A stretch of 64,000 bases of DNA, from the NCBI RefSeq assembly GCF_051487185.1, contig NZ_JAHVDK010000003.1:283484-347483 (forward strand), read 5' to 3'. The position numbers and the translations under genes are program-made. Every line of letters starts with the position of its first letter. Within the stretch, counting starts at the first letter, position 1. This document shows, piece after piece, positions 40,916-49,681 of this stretch. The stretch comes from Inquilinus limosus_F (GTDB lineage Bacteria > Pseudomonadota > Alphaproteobacteria > DSM-16000 > Inquilinaceae). Below the pieces are notes generated by a model. The model was given only the letters and a program-made list of their open reading frames with translations, was not told the origin of the DNA and searched no databases.

Positions 40916-41835
40916 GCGAGGGCGCGACCGGCCAGAAGCCCGGCCAGCACCAGCAGGCCGAACCAGCGGTTCGACTTGAACTTGACCAGGCAATCGGCCG
41001 GCCGGTCGGTGGCCAGCGTCGCCACTTGCCAGGCCAGCTGCGCCGCGCCGGCGGCCAGAAGCAGAAGGAAGGGCAGGGGCGCCAGCCCGGCCGAAAGGCC
41101 GGCGGCGCCGATCCCGAGCACGGTCAGGGCGTAGAAGCCGGCGACCCAGCGCCGGGCGGCGGCGCCGAACAGCCGCGCCGTCGACTTGATGCCGATGCGG
41201 GCGTCGTCCTCGATATCCTGCAGCGCATAGACCGTGTCGTAGCCCAGGGTCCAGCAGATGCCAGCGGCGTAGAGGAGCAACGAGGGCAGGGCCAGTTCGC
41301 TGGTCACCGCGGTCCAGCCGACCAGGGCGCCCCAGTTGAAGGCGAGGCCGAGGAAGGCCTGTGGCCACCAGGTGATCCGCTTCATCAGCGGATAGGTGAA
41401 GACCAGCACCAGCGAGGCGACGCCGAGCCCGACGGTGGTGCTGTTGAACTGGATCAGGACCAGGAAGCCCAGCAGCAGTTGGGCGATCAGGAACAGCACC
41501 GCCTGGGTCGGGCTGACCGCGCCGCTCGGGATCGGCCGGGTCCGGGTGCGCGCCACCCGGGCGTCGAAGTCGCGGTCCAGGATGTCGTTCACGGTGCAGC
41601 CGGCGCCGCGCATCACCAGAGCGCCGATGCCGAACAGCGCCGCGTACCACAGGTCGGTCCAGCCGAATCCCGCCGGCCGCGGTGCCATCGCCAGCCCCCA
41701 CCAGCAGGGGTAGAGCAGCAGCCAGGTGCCGATCGGCCGGTCCAGCCGGGCCAGGGTCAGGTAGGGCCGCACGCCGGGCGGCGCCCAGCGGATCAGCCAG
41801 CTCTCGGCCCGGATGTCGGAAGCGGTGTCGGTCAT
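40912..41835 (-). CDS. ubiA: 4-hydroxybenzoate polyprenyltransferase
   Basis: A 307-residue membrane enzyme with about eight helices. The two aspartate motifs are NDILDRDFDARVARTRTRPIPSG and YALQDIEDDARIGIKSTA, which bind Mg2+-prenyl diphosphate. It prenylates 4-hydroxybenzoate in ubiquinone synthesis at the inner membrane. The ATG at 41835 (MTDTASDIRAESW) gives the usual length. The frame stays open upstream into the remains of a LysR gene. Confidence 0.94.
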   Translation of the reverse strand: MTDTASDIRAESWLIRWAPPGVRPYLTLARLDRPIGTWLLLYPCWWGLAMAPRPAGFGWTDLWYAALFGIGALVMRGAGCTVNDILDRDFDARVARTRTRPIPSGAVSPTQAVLFLIAQLLLGFLVLIQFNSTTVGLGVASLVLVFTYPLMKRITWWPQAFLGLAFNWGALVGWTAVTSELALPSLLLYAAGICWTLGYDTVYALQDIEDDARIGIKSTARLFGAAARRWVAGFYALTVLGIGAAGLSAGLAPLPFLLLLAAGAAQLAWQVATLATDRPADCLVKFKSNRWFGLLVLAGLLAGRALA

Positions 41836-41879
41836 GGCGGGAACCCATGCCGACGGCGCGGTCGGCGTCACTTCAGCAG

Positions 41880-42187
41880 AATGGAACGGCTTCGGGAGAC
41901 TACTCGACCCCGCGATCGCGGAACAGCTGCCCCCTCGATCCGCGGCAAGACCGACGATGCCGCTGTCGATCGCCGCCTGGACGACATGGCGTGAATCGGA
42001 GAACGCCACGGGGTGGCTGGTGCGCGTGGACAGCAAGATGCCCAGGTGATCCTCGATCTCCTTGATCCGATAACTGACCGCCGCCGGCGTCAGCCCAACC
42101 TCCTCGGCCGCCCGTGTGAAGCTCAGATGCCGTCCTGCCGCTTCGAGCGCCCTGAAGGCCCGAGTTCCTGGCAGCAGGCGGTTTCAT
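41880..42187 (-). pseudogene. Remnant of a GcvA-like LysR regulator
   Basis: Reading leftwards, codons just after 42187 give a complete LysR helix-turn-helix (LPGTRAFRALEAAGRHLS, then FTRAAEEVGLTPAAVSYRI and KEIEDHLGILLS). It is joined directly to a C-terminal effector-domain piece (HPVAFSDSRHVVQAAIDSG, then SSSLPKPF). About 180-200 residues of a normal LysR protein are missing between them. The likely start ATG at 42187 is in another frame than the helix-turn-helix, whose own frame has a stop codon 4 codons before LPGTR. So the gene has an internal deletion and a broken start. It was divergent from the aminotransferase at 42320. Confidence 0.8.
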
Positions 42188-42230
42188 CAAGCTTCAAGCA
42201 GCATTTAATGATCAGTTCAAAACTACTCGT

Positions 42231-42249
42231 TTTTCAGCGTGTTCGAAAA
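42231..42249. promoter_or_regulatory. Inverted repeat TTTTC-N9-GAAAA near the old LysR gene
   Basis: A 5-base dyad with a 9-base spacer lies between the LysR remnant and the aminotransferase start at 42320. It has the shape of a LysR-type site and may be the orphaned operator of the decayed regulator. The surroundings are AT-rich. Confidence 0.3.
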
Positions 42250-42319
42250 TGCACATGTAAATGCAGCTTGATAAGCACGACGGCTGGGCGCTGCCCGGCC
42301 GAAACCCGGAGCAAACGGA

Positions 42320-43135
42320 ATGTCGATCAACTCGGGCTCTTTTGTCGCCCAGCGCAACGGCCGGGCCGCGACCGCGGAGGAGCTGGCGCCGCTCGCCTTC
42401 GCCGGCTACGCCCATTTCACGGCCGCCCAGGTGCGCGGGGGGCGCATCCGCGGCTTCGACCTCCATCTGGAGCGGCTGCGGTCGGCCTCGATGCTGCTGT
42501 TCGGCCGGGCTCTCCCTGACGACCGGGTGCGGCTCTACATTCGCTCGGCGCTGGAGGCAGGCCCGGCCGATCTGTCGCTGACCGCGGTCGTGTCCTCTCC
42601 GGCGGGCGAATTCTCAGCGGATGAAGGCGGCAAGGACCTCGACATGCTGGTCCGCACGGGACCGGCCGCTTCCGCCCCGGAAGGCCCGCTGGCTTTGTCG
42701 ATGGTCGAGCACGAGCGGTTCCTGCCGACGGTGAAGCATGTCGGCGAGGCGGCCAAGACTTACTTCCTCCACCAGGCCGTCGGCCAGGGCTTCGATGACG
42801 CCGCCTTCCTGGATCGCCGCGGCCGGCTCAGCGAAGGGACGATCTGGAATCTGGCCTTCTGGGATGGCGCCGCGGTGGTCTGGCCGGCGGCCGAGATGCT
42901 GGGCGGCATCACCATGGGAATCGTCAAGCGGCAGTTGGATCGCCTCGGCATCCCCCAGCGCGTCCAGGAGATCACGCCAGCCGACCTGCCGAAGCTGGCC
43001 GGGGCCGCGGTCATGAACTCGTGGACGCCGGGCGTGGCGGTCCGCCGGATCGGCTCCGTGTCCTTGCCCGAGGCGCCGTCCTTCCTGGAGCTGCTTCATC
43101 GCGCCTACGAGGCAGAGCCGGCCGTTTCGCCTTGA
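42320..43135 (+). CDS. Class IV aminotransferase (PabC/D-amino acid aminotransferase fold)
   Basis: A 271-residue PLP-fold IV protein: GRIRGFDLHLERLRSAS, the lysine region TVKHVGEAAKTYFLHQAVGQGFDDAAFLD, RLSEGTIWNLAFWDG and LGGITMGIVKRQLDRLG. It resembles the branch annotated as aminotransferase class IV family protein, related to aminodeoxychorismate lyase and branched-chain aminotransferase. Specificity is unknown. It is divergent from the decayed LysR gene, which may have controlled it. Confidence 0.82.
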   Translation: MSINSGSFVAQRNGRAATAEELAPLAFAGYAHFTAAQVRGGRIRGFDLHLERLRSASMLLFGRALPDDRVRLYIRSALEAGPADLSLTAVVSSPAGEFSADEGGKDLDMLVRTGPAASAPEGPLALSMVEHERFLPTVKHVGEAAKTYFLHQAVGQGFDDAAFLDRRGRLSEGTIWNLAFWDGAAVVWPAAEMLGGITMGIVKRQLDRLGIPQRVQEITPADLPKLAGAAVMNSWTPGVAVRRIGSVSLPEAPSFLELLHRAYEAEPAVSP

Positions 43136-43194
43136 GGGCGGCGTCCCGGCCGACCGCCGCGATCGACTCACCGGCATCGTCACCCGATCTGTGC

Positions 43195-44187
43195 CTAGGG
43201 AAGCGTCGCCGGCGGTGCAGGCAGCGGCGGGCTTCGCGCATGCCTTCGCCGACCGGCACCCCGCCGCATCGCCTGCGGCGGCTGCCCGAAGCAGCGGAGG
43301 AAGGCGCGTCGCATCCGCTCCGGGTCGGTGAAGCCGACGTCGCGCGCGATCGCCTCGATCGGTTCGGCGCCGTCCTCGACCCGTGGCCGGGCTGCCTCGG
43401 CGCGCAGCCGCTCGACCGCCTTGGCCGGCGTCTGCCCGGTCTCGGCCAGGAAGGCGCGGCCGAACTGGCGGGGGCTCAGACACGCCGCCTCGGCCAGGCG
43501 GTCGACCTGCAGCGGCTCCCGCAGATGCTCCCGCGCGAAGCAGAGCGCGGCCTGGATCCGGTCCGAGGCCGGGGCGAGGTCGAGGAGGGCAGAGAACTGC
43601 GACTGCCCGCCGGGGCGGCGATGATAGACGACCAGGGCCCGGGCCACGGCGCGGGCGGCGTCGGCGCCCAGATCCTCCTCGATCAGGGCCAGCGCCAGGT
43701 CGATTCCGGCGGTGATCCCGGCCGATGACCATACCGGGCCGTCCTTCACGAAGATCCGGTCCGCCTCGACCCGCACCCGTGGATGCAGGCGCTGCAGCGT
43801 CGCCGCCTGCTGCCAATGGGTGGTGGCGCGCCGCCCGTCCAGAAGGCCGGCCGCGGCCAGCAGGAAGGCGCCGGAGCACACGCTGGTCACCCGCCGCGCC
43901 GCGGCGGCCTCGCGGATGAAGGCGAGCAGCCGCGCCGAACCCAGCGCTTCCGGAACCCCGCGGCCGCCGGCGACCACCAGCGTGTCCAGGGGCTCGTCGC
44001 CGAAGGGCTGGGTCAGCACCGGCAGGCCGGCTGAGCTTTCGACCGCGCCGCCGCGTTCCGAGATCACCCGCAGCCGGTAGGGCGGCGGCACGCAGTCCCG
44101 CGAGGCGGTGTCGAAGGCGGCGAGCGGCCCCGACAGGTCGAGGATGTTGAAGCCCGGAAAGACCAGGAAGCCGATGGCGCGGGTCAT
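43195..44187 (-). CDS. GlxA-type regulator (DJ-1/PfpI domain plus AraC helix-turn-helix)
   Basis: A 330-residue protein. The DJ-1/PfpI domain (1-165) has the elbow cysteine Cys104 in TSVCSGAFLLAAAGLLDG. The C-terminal AraC-type DNA-binding domain (about 205-310) contains RLAEAACLSPRQFGRAFLAETGQTPAKAVERLR. GlxA-like regulators control catabolic genes for small nitrogen compounds. It is divergent from a PfpI enzyme that is itself related to its sensor domain, a common pairing. A Pro/Arg tail follows residue 310. Confidence 0.9.
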   Translation of the reverse strand: MTRAIGFLVFPGFNILDLSGPLAAFDTASRDCVPPPYRLRVISERGGAVESSAGLPVLTQPFGDEPLDTLVVAGGRGVPEALGSARLLAFIREAAAARRVTSVCSGAFLLAAAGLLDGRRATTHWQQAATLQRLHPRVRVEADRIFVKDGPVWSSAGITAGIDLALALIEEDLGADAARAVARALVVYHRRPGGQSQFSALLDLAPASDRIQAALCFAREHLREPLQVDRLAEAACLSPRQFGRAFLAETGQTPAKAVERLRAEAARPRVEDGAEPIEAIARDVGFTDPERMRRAFLRCFGQPPQAMRRGAGRRRHARSPPLPAPPATLP

Positions 44188-44206
44188 GGCGGCAAATGAG
44201 GGAACT

Positions 44207-44222
44207 ATGTCGTTTCAGACAT
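44207..44222. promoter_or_regulatory. Inverted repeat ATGTC-N6-GACAT in a divergent promoter
   Basis: A perfect 5-base dyad lies between the GlxA-type regulator (start 44187) and the isonitrile-hydratase-like gene (start 44274). It is a plausible operator for the AraC domain. Confidence 0.35.
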
Positions 44223-44273
44223 GACCCTGCGCGGCGATACTGGTGCTGTCAACCCGTCCCGGAGGCCGCCGCC

Positions 44274-44960
44274 ATGGATGACATCGCCATCCTCTTCCCG
44301 ATCTATCCCGGCGTCACCCATCTCGACTTCACCGGTCCGCACCAGGTGCTGGCGCGGCTGCCCGGCGCCAAGACCATTGTCGCCTCGATCGGCGGGGAGG
44401 CGGTCAGCGTCGACGGGCTGACCTTCTCAAACCTTGCGCGGCTGGAGGAGGTGGAGCGCTGCGACGTGCTGTGTGTGCCCGGCGGGTTCGGCTGCGTCGA
44501 CGCGATGCGCAGCGACGCCTATCTGGCGCAGATCCGCCGGCTCGCCGCCTCGGCCCGCTACGTCACCTCGGTCTGCACCGGGTCGCTGATCCTCGCCGCC
44601 GCCGGCCTGCTCGAGGGGCGGCGCGCCGCCTGCCACTGGGCCTGGCGCGATCAGCTGGCCCTGTTCGGCGCCATCCCCGATCCCGGCCGCGTGGTCCGCG
44701 ACGGCAACATCGTCACCGGCGGCGGGGTCACGGCGGGCATCGACTTCGCCCTGACCCTCGCGGCCGAGCTGGCGGACGAGACGGTGGCGAAGGCGATCCA
44801 ACTCGGCCTCGAATACGCGCCGGCGCCGCCCTACGATTCCGGCCGCCCCGAGACCGCGGCGCCGGAGATCGTCGAGCTGGTCACCGCCCGCAACCGCGCC
44901 CGGATGCCGGACCGCGCCGCGATCATCGAGCAGGTGGCCCGGGAGCGGCGCCGGGCCTGA
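44274..44960 (+). CDS. DJ-1/PfpI family protein, isonitrile hydratase-like
   Basis: A 228-residue DJ-1/PfpI protein. Cys101 in YVTSVCTGSLILAAAGLLEG sits at the position of the catalytic cysteine of Pseudomonas isonitrile hydratase InhA. FPIYPGVTHLDFTGPHQVL is the usual N-terminal strand region with the acidic residue. It may hydrate isonitriles to N-formamides, but many members are of unknown activity. The ATG at 44274 follows GGAGG at 44261. It is divergent from a GlxA-type regulator. Confidence 0.85.
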   Translation: MDDIAILFPIYPGVTHLDFTGPHQVLARLPGAKTIVASIGGEAVSVDGLTFSNLARLEEVERCDVLCVPGGFGCVDAMRSDAYLAQIRRLAASARYVTSVCTGSLILAAAGLLEGRRAACHWAWRDQLALFGAIPDPGRVVRDGNIVTGGGVTAGIDFALTLAAELADETVAKAIQLGLEYAPAPPYDSGRPETAAPEIVELVTARNRARMPDRAAIIEQVARERRRA

Positions 44961-45020
44961 CCCCGGCTTTTCCTCCCAAGGATCCGTTGCCGGACGACCG
45001 GGCAGCGGCTAGCGTCGCGC

Positions 45021-45785
45021 ATGACCTCGCCGACAGATGCCTTGCCGCGCACCCGTCTCCATGTCGACGCCCCTCTTGCGGCCGGGCGGAGCGTGGCGCT
45101 GTCCGAGGCCCAGGCACACCATCTGCGCAGCGTGCTGCGGCTGGCGCCCGGGGCGGGGCTGCGCCTGTTCAATGCGCGCGATGGCGAATGGCTGGCGCGG
45201 CTCGACGGCCTTTCCAAGGCTGGCGGCACGGCCCTGGCCGAACGGCAGCTCCGCCCGGCGGAGCCGGCCCCCGACCTCTGGCTCTGCTTCGCGCCGGTGA
45301 AGAAGGACGCGGTCGACGCGGTGGTGGAGAAGGGGACCGAGCTCGGCGCCGCCGTGCTGCAGCCGGTCTTCACCCGCTACACCGACGTCCAGCGCGTCAA
45401 CCTCGACCGGCTGCGCGCCCACGCCGTGGCCGCGGCGGAACAGTGTGAGCGGCTGGACGTGCCGGAGGTGCGCGACCCGGTCGGGCTCGACGCCCTGCTC
45501 GCCGCCTGGCCCGCCGGCCGCACCCTGCTGGTCTGCGCCGAGGCGGGGGAGGCCCGTCCCATCGCCGATGCGGCCGCGGAGGCGTCCGGCCCGGCCGCGC
45601 TTCTGGTCGGCCCGGAAGGCGGCTTCGCGCCGGCGGAGCTGGAAGCTCTGATTCGTCACGAATTTGTTCGACCCGTCGGCCTCGGCCCTCGTATCCTGCG
45701 CGCCGACACGGCGGCCATCGCCGCGCTCGCGATCTGGCAGTCCCTGGCCGGCGACGGGCGCGGCCGGCCGCCGCATCGCGTTTGA
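45021..45785 (+). CDS. rsmE: 16S rRNA (uracil-1498-N3)-methyltransferase
   Basis: A 254-residue SPOUT methyltransferase. It has the N-terminal PUA-like domain (SEAQAHHLRSVLRLAPGAGL) and the knotted SAM site (KKDAVDAVVEKGTELGA, LLVGPEGGFAPAEL, VGLGPRILRADTAAIAAL). It methylates U1498 of 16S rRNA. It is followed by gshA after 25 bases, a conserved alphaproteobacterial pairing. Confidence 0.94.
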   Translation: MTSPTDALPRTRLHVDAPLAAGRSVALSEAQAHHLRSVLRLAPGAGLRLFNARDGEWLARLDGLSKAGGTALAERQLRPAEPAPDLWLCFAPVKKDAVDAVVEKGTELGAAVLQPVFTRYTDVQRVNLDRLRAHAVAAAEQCERLDVPEVRDPVGLDALLAAWPAGRTLLVCAEAGEARPIADAAAEASGPAALLVGPEGGFAPAELEALIRHEFVRPVGLGPRILRADTAAIAALAIWQSLAGDGRGRPPHRV

Positions 45786-45810
45786 CCCGTCCCGTTAGCC
45801 GAGTGTCCCC

Positions 45811-47175
45811 ATGTCCGGTCCGCAGACCGCCAGCGCCGCCCCGATCGAGAGCAAGGCCCAGCTCGTCGACTATCTCGCCGCCGGATCGAAGCCGGCCGAG
45901 GATTGGCGCATCGGCACCGAGCACGAGAAGTTCGCCTTCCGCCTGTCGGACCTGAAGCCGTTGCCCTATGACGGCCCGGACGGCATCCGTGCCGTGCTCG
46001 AGGGCCTGGCCGGCTGCGGTTGGGAGCGGGTCGAGGAGAATGGCAAGCTGATCGCGCTGGCCCGCGACAAGGCCTCGGTGACGCTGGAGCCGGGCGGCCA
46101 GGTCGAGCTGTCGGGTGCGCCGCTGCGCAGCATCCACGAGACCTGCGCCGAGGTGGCCGACCATCTCGCCCAGGTGCGCAAGGTGGGAGAGCAGCTCGGC
46201 ATCGGCATGATCGGCCTCGGCTTCCAGCCGAAATGGCGGCGCGAGGACATCCCCTGGATGCCCAAGGGCCGCTACAAGATCATGCGCGAATACATGCCGA
46301 AGCGCGGATCGCTCGGCCTCGACATGATGACCCGCACCTGCACGGTGCAGGTCAATCTCGACTTCGGCTCCGAAGCCGACATGGTGAAGAAGTTCCGGAC
46401 CAGCCTGGCGCTGCAGCCGGTGGCGACGGCGCTGTTCGCCAACTCGCCCTTCACCGAGGGCCGGCCGAACGGGTTCCAGAGCTTCCGCAGCCACATCTGG
46501 ACCGACACCGACCCCGACCGCACCGGCGACCTGCCCTTCGTGTTCGAGGACGGCTTCGGCTTCGAGCGCTATGTCGACTACCTGCTCGACGTGCCGATGT
46601 ACTTCGTCTACCGCGACGGCCGCTACATCGACGCGGCGGGGCACAGCTTCCGAGCCTTCCTCAAGGGCGAGCTGCCGGTCTATCCCGGCCATCTGCCGAC
46701 CCTCAGCGACTGGGCCGACCATCTGACCACCGCCTTCCCCGAGGTGCGGCTGAAGAAGTACCTCGAGATGCGCGGCGCCGACGGCGGGCCGTGGTCGCGC
46801 CTCTGCGCCCTGCCGGCGCTCTGGGTCGGGCTGCTCTATGACGGCACCGCGCTCGACGCCGCCTGGGACCTGGTCAAGGACTGGACGACGGCGGAGCGGG
46901 CGGCGCTGCGCCGCGACGTGCCGCGCCTCGGCCTTGCCACGCCGTTCCGCGGCGGCACGGTGCGCGACGTGGCATTGCGGGTGCTGGCGATCGCCCGGCA
47001 CGGCCTCGCCGCCCGGGCCAGGACCGATGCCATCGGCGGCACCGAGGAGGGCTTCCTCAACGAGCTGCAGCGCATTGTCGACAGCGGCGAGACCCAGGCC
47101 TCGGAGATGCTGCGCCGCTTCGAGACCGAATGGGGCGGCTCGATCGACCCGGTCTTCACCGCCTACGCCTACTGA
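45811..47175 (+). CDS. gshA: Glutamate-cysteine ligase (plant/alphaproteobacterial type)
   Basis: A 454-residue GCS2-family enzyme. Motifs are WRIGTEHEKFAFR, VTLEPGGQVELSGAPL, RTCTVQVNLDFGSE, FANSPFTEGRPNGFQSFRSHIW and YPGHLPTLSDWADHLTTAFPEVRLKKYLEMRGAD. It makes gamma-glutamylcysteine, the first step of glutathione synthesis, in the cytoplasm. The length is normal. It lies between rsmE and the ATP-grasp/Anbu cluster. Confidence 0.96.
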   Translation: MSGPQTASAAPIESKAQLVDYLAAGSKPAEDWRIGTEHEKFAFRLSDLKPLPYDGPDGIRAVLEGLAGCGWERVEENGKLIALARDKASVTLEPGGQVELSGAPLRSIHETCAEVADHLAQVRKVGEQLGIGMIGLGFQPKWRREDIPWMPKGRYKIMREYMPKRGSLGLDMMTRTCTVQVNLDFGSEADMVKKFRTSLALQPVATALFANSPFTEGRPNGFQSFRSHIWTDTDPDRTGDLPFVFEDGFGFERYVDYLLDVPMYFVYRDGRYIDAAGHSFRAFLKGELPVYPGHLPTLSDWADHLTTAFPEVRLKKYLEMRGADGGPWSRLCALPALWVGLLYDGTALDAAWDLVKDWTTAERAALRRDVPRLGLATPFRGGTVRDVALRVLAIARHGLAARARTDAIGGTEEGFLNELQRIVDSGETQASEMLRRFETEWGGSIDPVFTAYAY

Positions 47176-47241
47176 CCCGGCAGGCTTTGCCGGAATTTTA
47201 GGCATCCTTCGCCGATCCGCGAGGAATTATGCTTGCGGTCC

Positions 47242-48705
47242 ATGGCACATGCCTTGCTTGATGGTTTCGTCGAGCAGGGACGTGCCGGAGGGATGGTGCA
47301 GGCATTCGACGAGATGGGCGGCGGACCGGTCCGGTCTCCCTATGCGGCCCTGGCGGAGTGGCTGGCAGCGACGCCGGCCTCGGTCTTCGATCTCAAGCGC
47401 CGGGAGGCGGCGGCGCTGTTCCGCCGCATCGGCATCACCTTCGCCGTCTATGGAGAGGGCGGCGACCCGGAGCGGCTGATCCCCTTCGACATCATGCCCC
47501 GCGTGCTCGATGCCGCCGAATGGCGGCATCTCGAGCAGGGGCTGACGCAGCGGGTGCGGGCGCTCAACGCCTTCCTGCACGACGTCTATCACGGCCAGGA
47601 GATCCTGCGCGCCGGCCAGGTGCCGGAACGGCTGGTGCTGCACAACCCCGGCTATCTGCCGGAGATGCAGGGGCTGGACCCGCCCGGCGGCGTCTACACC
47701 CATATCGCCGGCATCGATATCGTCCGGGTCGGGCCGAACGAGTTTTACGTGCTGGAGGACAATGTCCGCACGCCGTCCGGCGTCTCCTACATGTTGGAAG
47801 GCCGCGAGATGATGATGCGGCTGTTCCCCGGCCTGTTCGCCCGGCACAGCGTCGCCCCGGTCGAGCACTACCCGCAGGAGCTGCTGGCCACCCTGACCTC
47901 GGTCGCGCCGCGCAATTGCGACGGCGATCCGACCGTCGCGCTCCTGACCCCCGGCATCTACAACAGCGCCTATTTCGAGCACAGCTTCCTGGCCGACCGG
48001 ATGGGGATCGAGCTGGTCGAAGGGCCGGACCTGTTCGTGCGCGACGCCGTGGTCTACATGCGCACCACCCGCGGGCCGAAACGGGTCGACGTGATCTACC
48101 GCCGGATCGACGACGATTTCCTCGACCCGCTGGTGTTCAACCCCGAGTCCGTGCTCGGCGTGCCCGGCCTGTATCACGCCTACCGCGCCGGCAACGTGAC
48201 CCTCGCCAATGCCATGGGCACCGGCATCGCCGACAACAAGGCGATGTACATCCACGTCCCGGCGATGATTCGCTTCTATCTGGGCGAGGAGCCGATCCTG
48301 AAGAACGTCCCGACCTGGGACTGCTCCAAGCCCGAGGAATGCGCCCATGTCCTCGACCGGCTCGACGAGCTGGTGGTGAAGGAGGTAGCGGGGTCCGGCG
48401 GCTACGGCATGCTGGTCGGCCCGACCGCCAGCCGGGCCGAGCGCGAGGCCTATGCCGAGCGGGTGCGCGCCCAGCCCGACCTGTTCATTGCCCAGCCGAC
48501 CCTGGCGCTGTCGACCTGCCCGACCTTCGTCGACCAGGGCGTTGCGCCCCGCCATGTCGACCTGCGCCCCTTCGTGCTGACCGGCAGCGACAGCATCCGG
48601 ATCGTGCCGGGCGGGCTGACCCGGGTGGCGCTGCGCGAAGGGTCGCTGGTGGTCAATTCGAGTCAAGGCGGCGGCACCAAGGACACCTGGGTGCTGACGG
48701 CATGA
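47242..48705 (+). CDS. Circularly permuted type 2 ATP-grasp protein (DUF404/DUF407)
   Basis: A 487-residue protein with the marks of the CP-type-2 ATP-grasp family: ALNAFLHDVYHGQEIL, YTHIAGIDIVRVGPNEFYVLEDNVRTPSGVSYMLE, ARHSVAPVEHYP, VDVIYRRIDDDFLDPLVF, YIHVPAMIRFYLGEEPIL and VVKEVAGSGGYGMLVGP. It probably ligates a peptide or amine with ATP. First gene of a four-gene cluster with alpha-E, transglutaminase and Anbu. The start is the ATG at 47242; a TTG lies three codons upstream. Confidence 0.92.
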   Translation: MAHALLDGFVEQGRAGGMVQAFDEMGGGPVRSPYAALAEWLAATPASVFDLKRREAAALFRRIGITFAVYGEGGDPERLIPFDIMPRVLDAAEWRHLEQGLTQRVRALNAFLHDVYHGQEILRAGQVPERLVLHNPGYLPEMQGLDPPGGVYTHIAGIDIVRVGPNEFYVLEDNVRTPSGVSYMLEGREMMMRLFPGLFARHSVAPVEHYPQELLATLTSVAPRNCDGDPTVALLTPGIYNSAYFEHSFLADRMGIELVEGPDLFVRDAVVYMRTTRGPKRVDVIYRRIDDDFLDPLVFNPESVLGVPGLYHAYRAGNVTLANAMGTGIADNKAMYIHVPAMIRFYLGEEPILKNVPTWDCSKPEECAHVLDRLDELVVKEVAGSGGYGMLVGPTASRAEREAYAERVRAQPDLFIAQPTLALSTCPTFVDQGVAPRHVDLRPFVLTGSDSIRIVPGGLTRVALREGSLVVNSSQGGGTKDTWVLTA

Positions 48706-48736
48706 CGGTGCAGGACATCAAGGCAGGGTCATCGGG

Positions 48737-49672
48737 ATGCTGAGCCGCACCGCCGACAGCCTCTATTGGCTCGGCCGCTACGTCGAGCGGGCCGAGAACC
48801 TCGCCCGCATCCTCGAGGTCGCCGACCGCATGGCGCTGACGCCGGACGGCGGCGGCGGGCGTCAGGACGAATGGCACTCCGCCGTCGTCATCTCCGGCTG
48901 CGAGGAGAGCTTCTACAAGGCGCACGAGACGGCGACCGCGGCCGCGGTGGTCGACTACATCGTCCGGAACCTGGACAACCCGTCCAGCATCCGCTCCTGC
49001 CTGCAGCGGGCGCGTACCAACGGGCGGGCGGTGCGCGCGGCGCTGACCCGGCCGATGTGGGAGACGCTGAACGCCACCTGGCTCGACCTCGACGGCAAGG
49101 AGGGGCTGATCGCCGGCGATCTGCGCGACTTCCTGGAATGGGTCAAGGAACGGGCGATGCTGTTTCACGGCGCCGTCGCCGACACCATGCTGCGCGACGA
49201 TGCCCATATCTTCCTGCAGCTCGGCACCATGCTGGAGCGCGCCGACAACACCGCCCGGCTGCTCGACGTGAAGTACCATGTGCTGCTGCCGGCGCACGAG
49301 GAGGTCGGCGGCGGCCTCGACTTCTACCAATGGGCGGCGGTGCTGCGCGGCGCCTCGGCGCTCGGCAGCTACTCCTATCTCTACCGCGACGGCATCAAGC
49401 CTTGGCAGGTGGCCGAGCTGCTGATCCTGCGGCCGGAAATGCCGCGCTCGCTCGCCGGCTGCCTGGGCGAGATGGTCGAGCTGCTCGGCCAGCTCGCCGA
49501 CCTCTATGGCCGCAAGCACGAATGCCAGCGTCTCGCCGGGGAGATGCATTCGCGCTTGCGCTACGGCCGGATCGACACGATCTTGCAGACCGGATTGCAC
49601 GAATATCTGACCGCGTTCATCCAGCAGAACAACATCCTAGGCCTGGAGGTCAGCAAGGCCTATCTGATCTGA
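48737..49672 (+). CDS. Alpha-E domain protein (DUF403)
   Basis: A 311-residue helical protein starting MLSRTADSLYWLGRYVERAENLARILEV, the standard alpha-E signature, with GTMLERADNTARLLDVKYHVLLP later. The family always travels with the type 2 ATP-grasp protein and the transglutaminase and is thought to act with them in an uncharacterised peptide-forming system. It begins 31 bases after the ATP-grasp stop. Confidence 0.93.
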   Translation: MLSRTADSLYWLGRYVERAENLARILEVADRMALTPDGGGGRQDEWHSAVVISGCEESFYKAHETATAAAVVDYIVRNLDNPSSIRSCLQRARTNGRAVRAALTRPMWETLNATWLDLDGKEGLIAGDLRDFLEWVKERAMLFHGAVADTMLRDDAHIFLQLGTMLERADNTARLLDVKYHVLLPAHEEVGGGLDFYQWAAVLRGASALGSYSYLYRDGIKPWQVAELLILRPEMPRSLAGCLGEMVELLGQLADLYGRKHECQRLAGEMHSRLRYGRIDTILQTGLHEYLTAFIQQNNILGLEVSKAYLI

Positions 49673-49681
49673 TCCCGGCCC

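Noticed and set aside
40912..42036. An N-terminally extended UbiA
   Set aside because: The extra 67 codons are the in-frame remains of the LysR pseudogene; UbiA starts at 41835.
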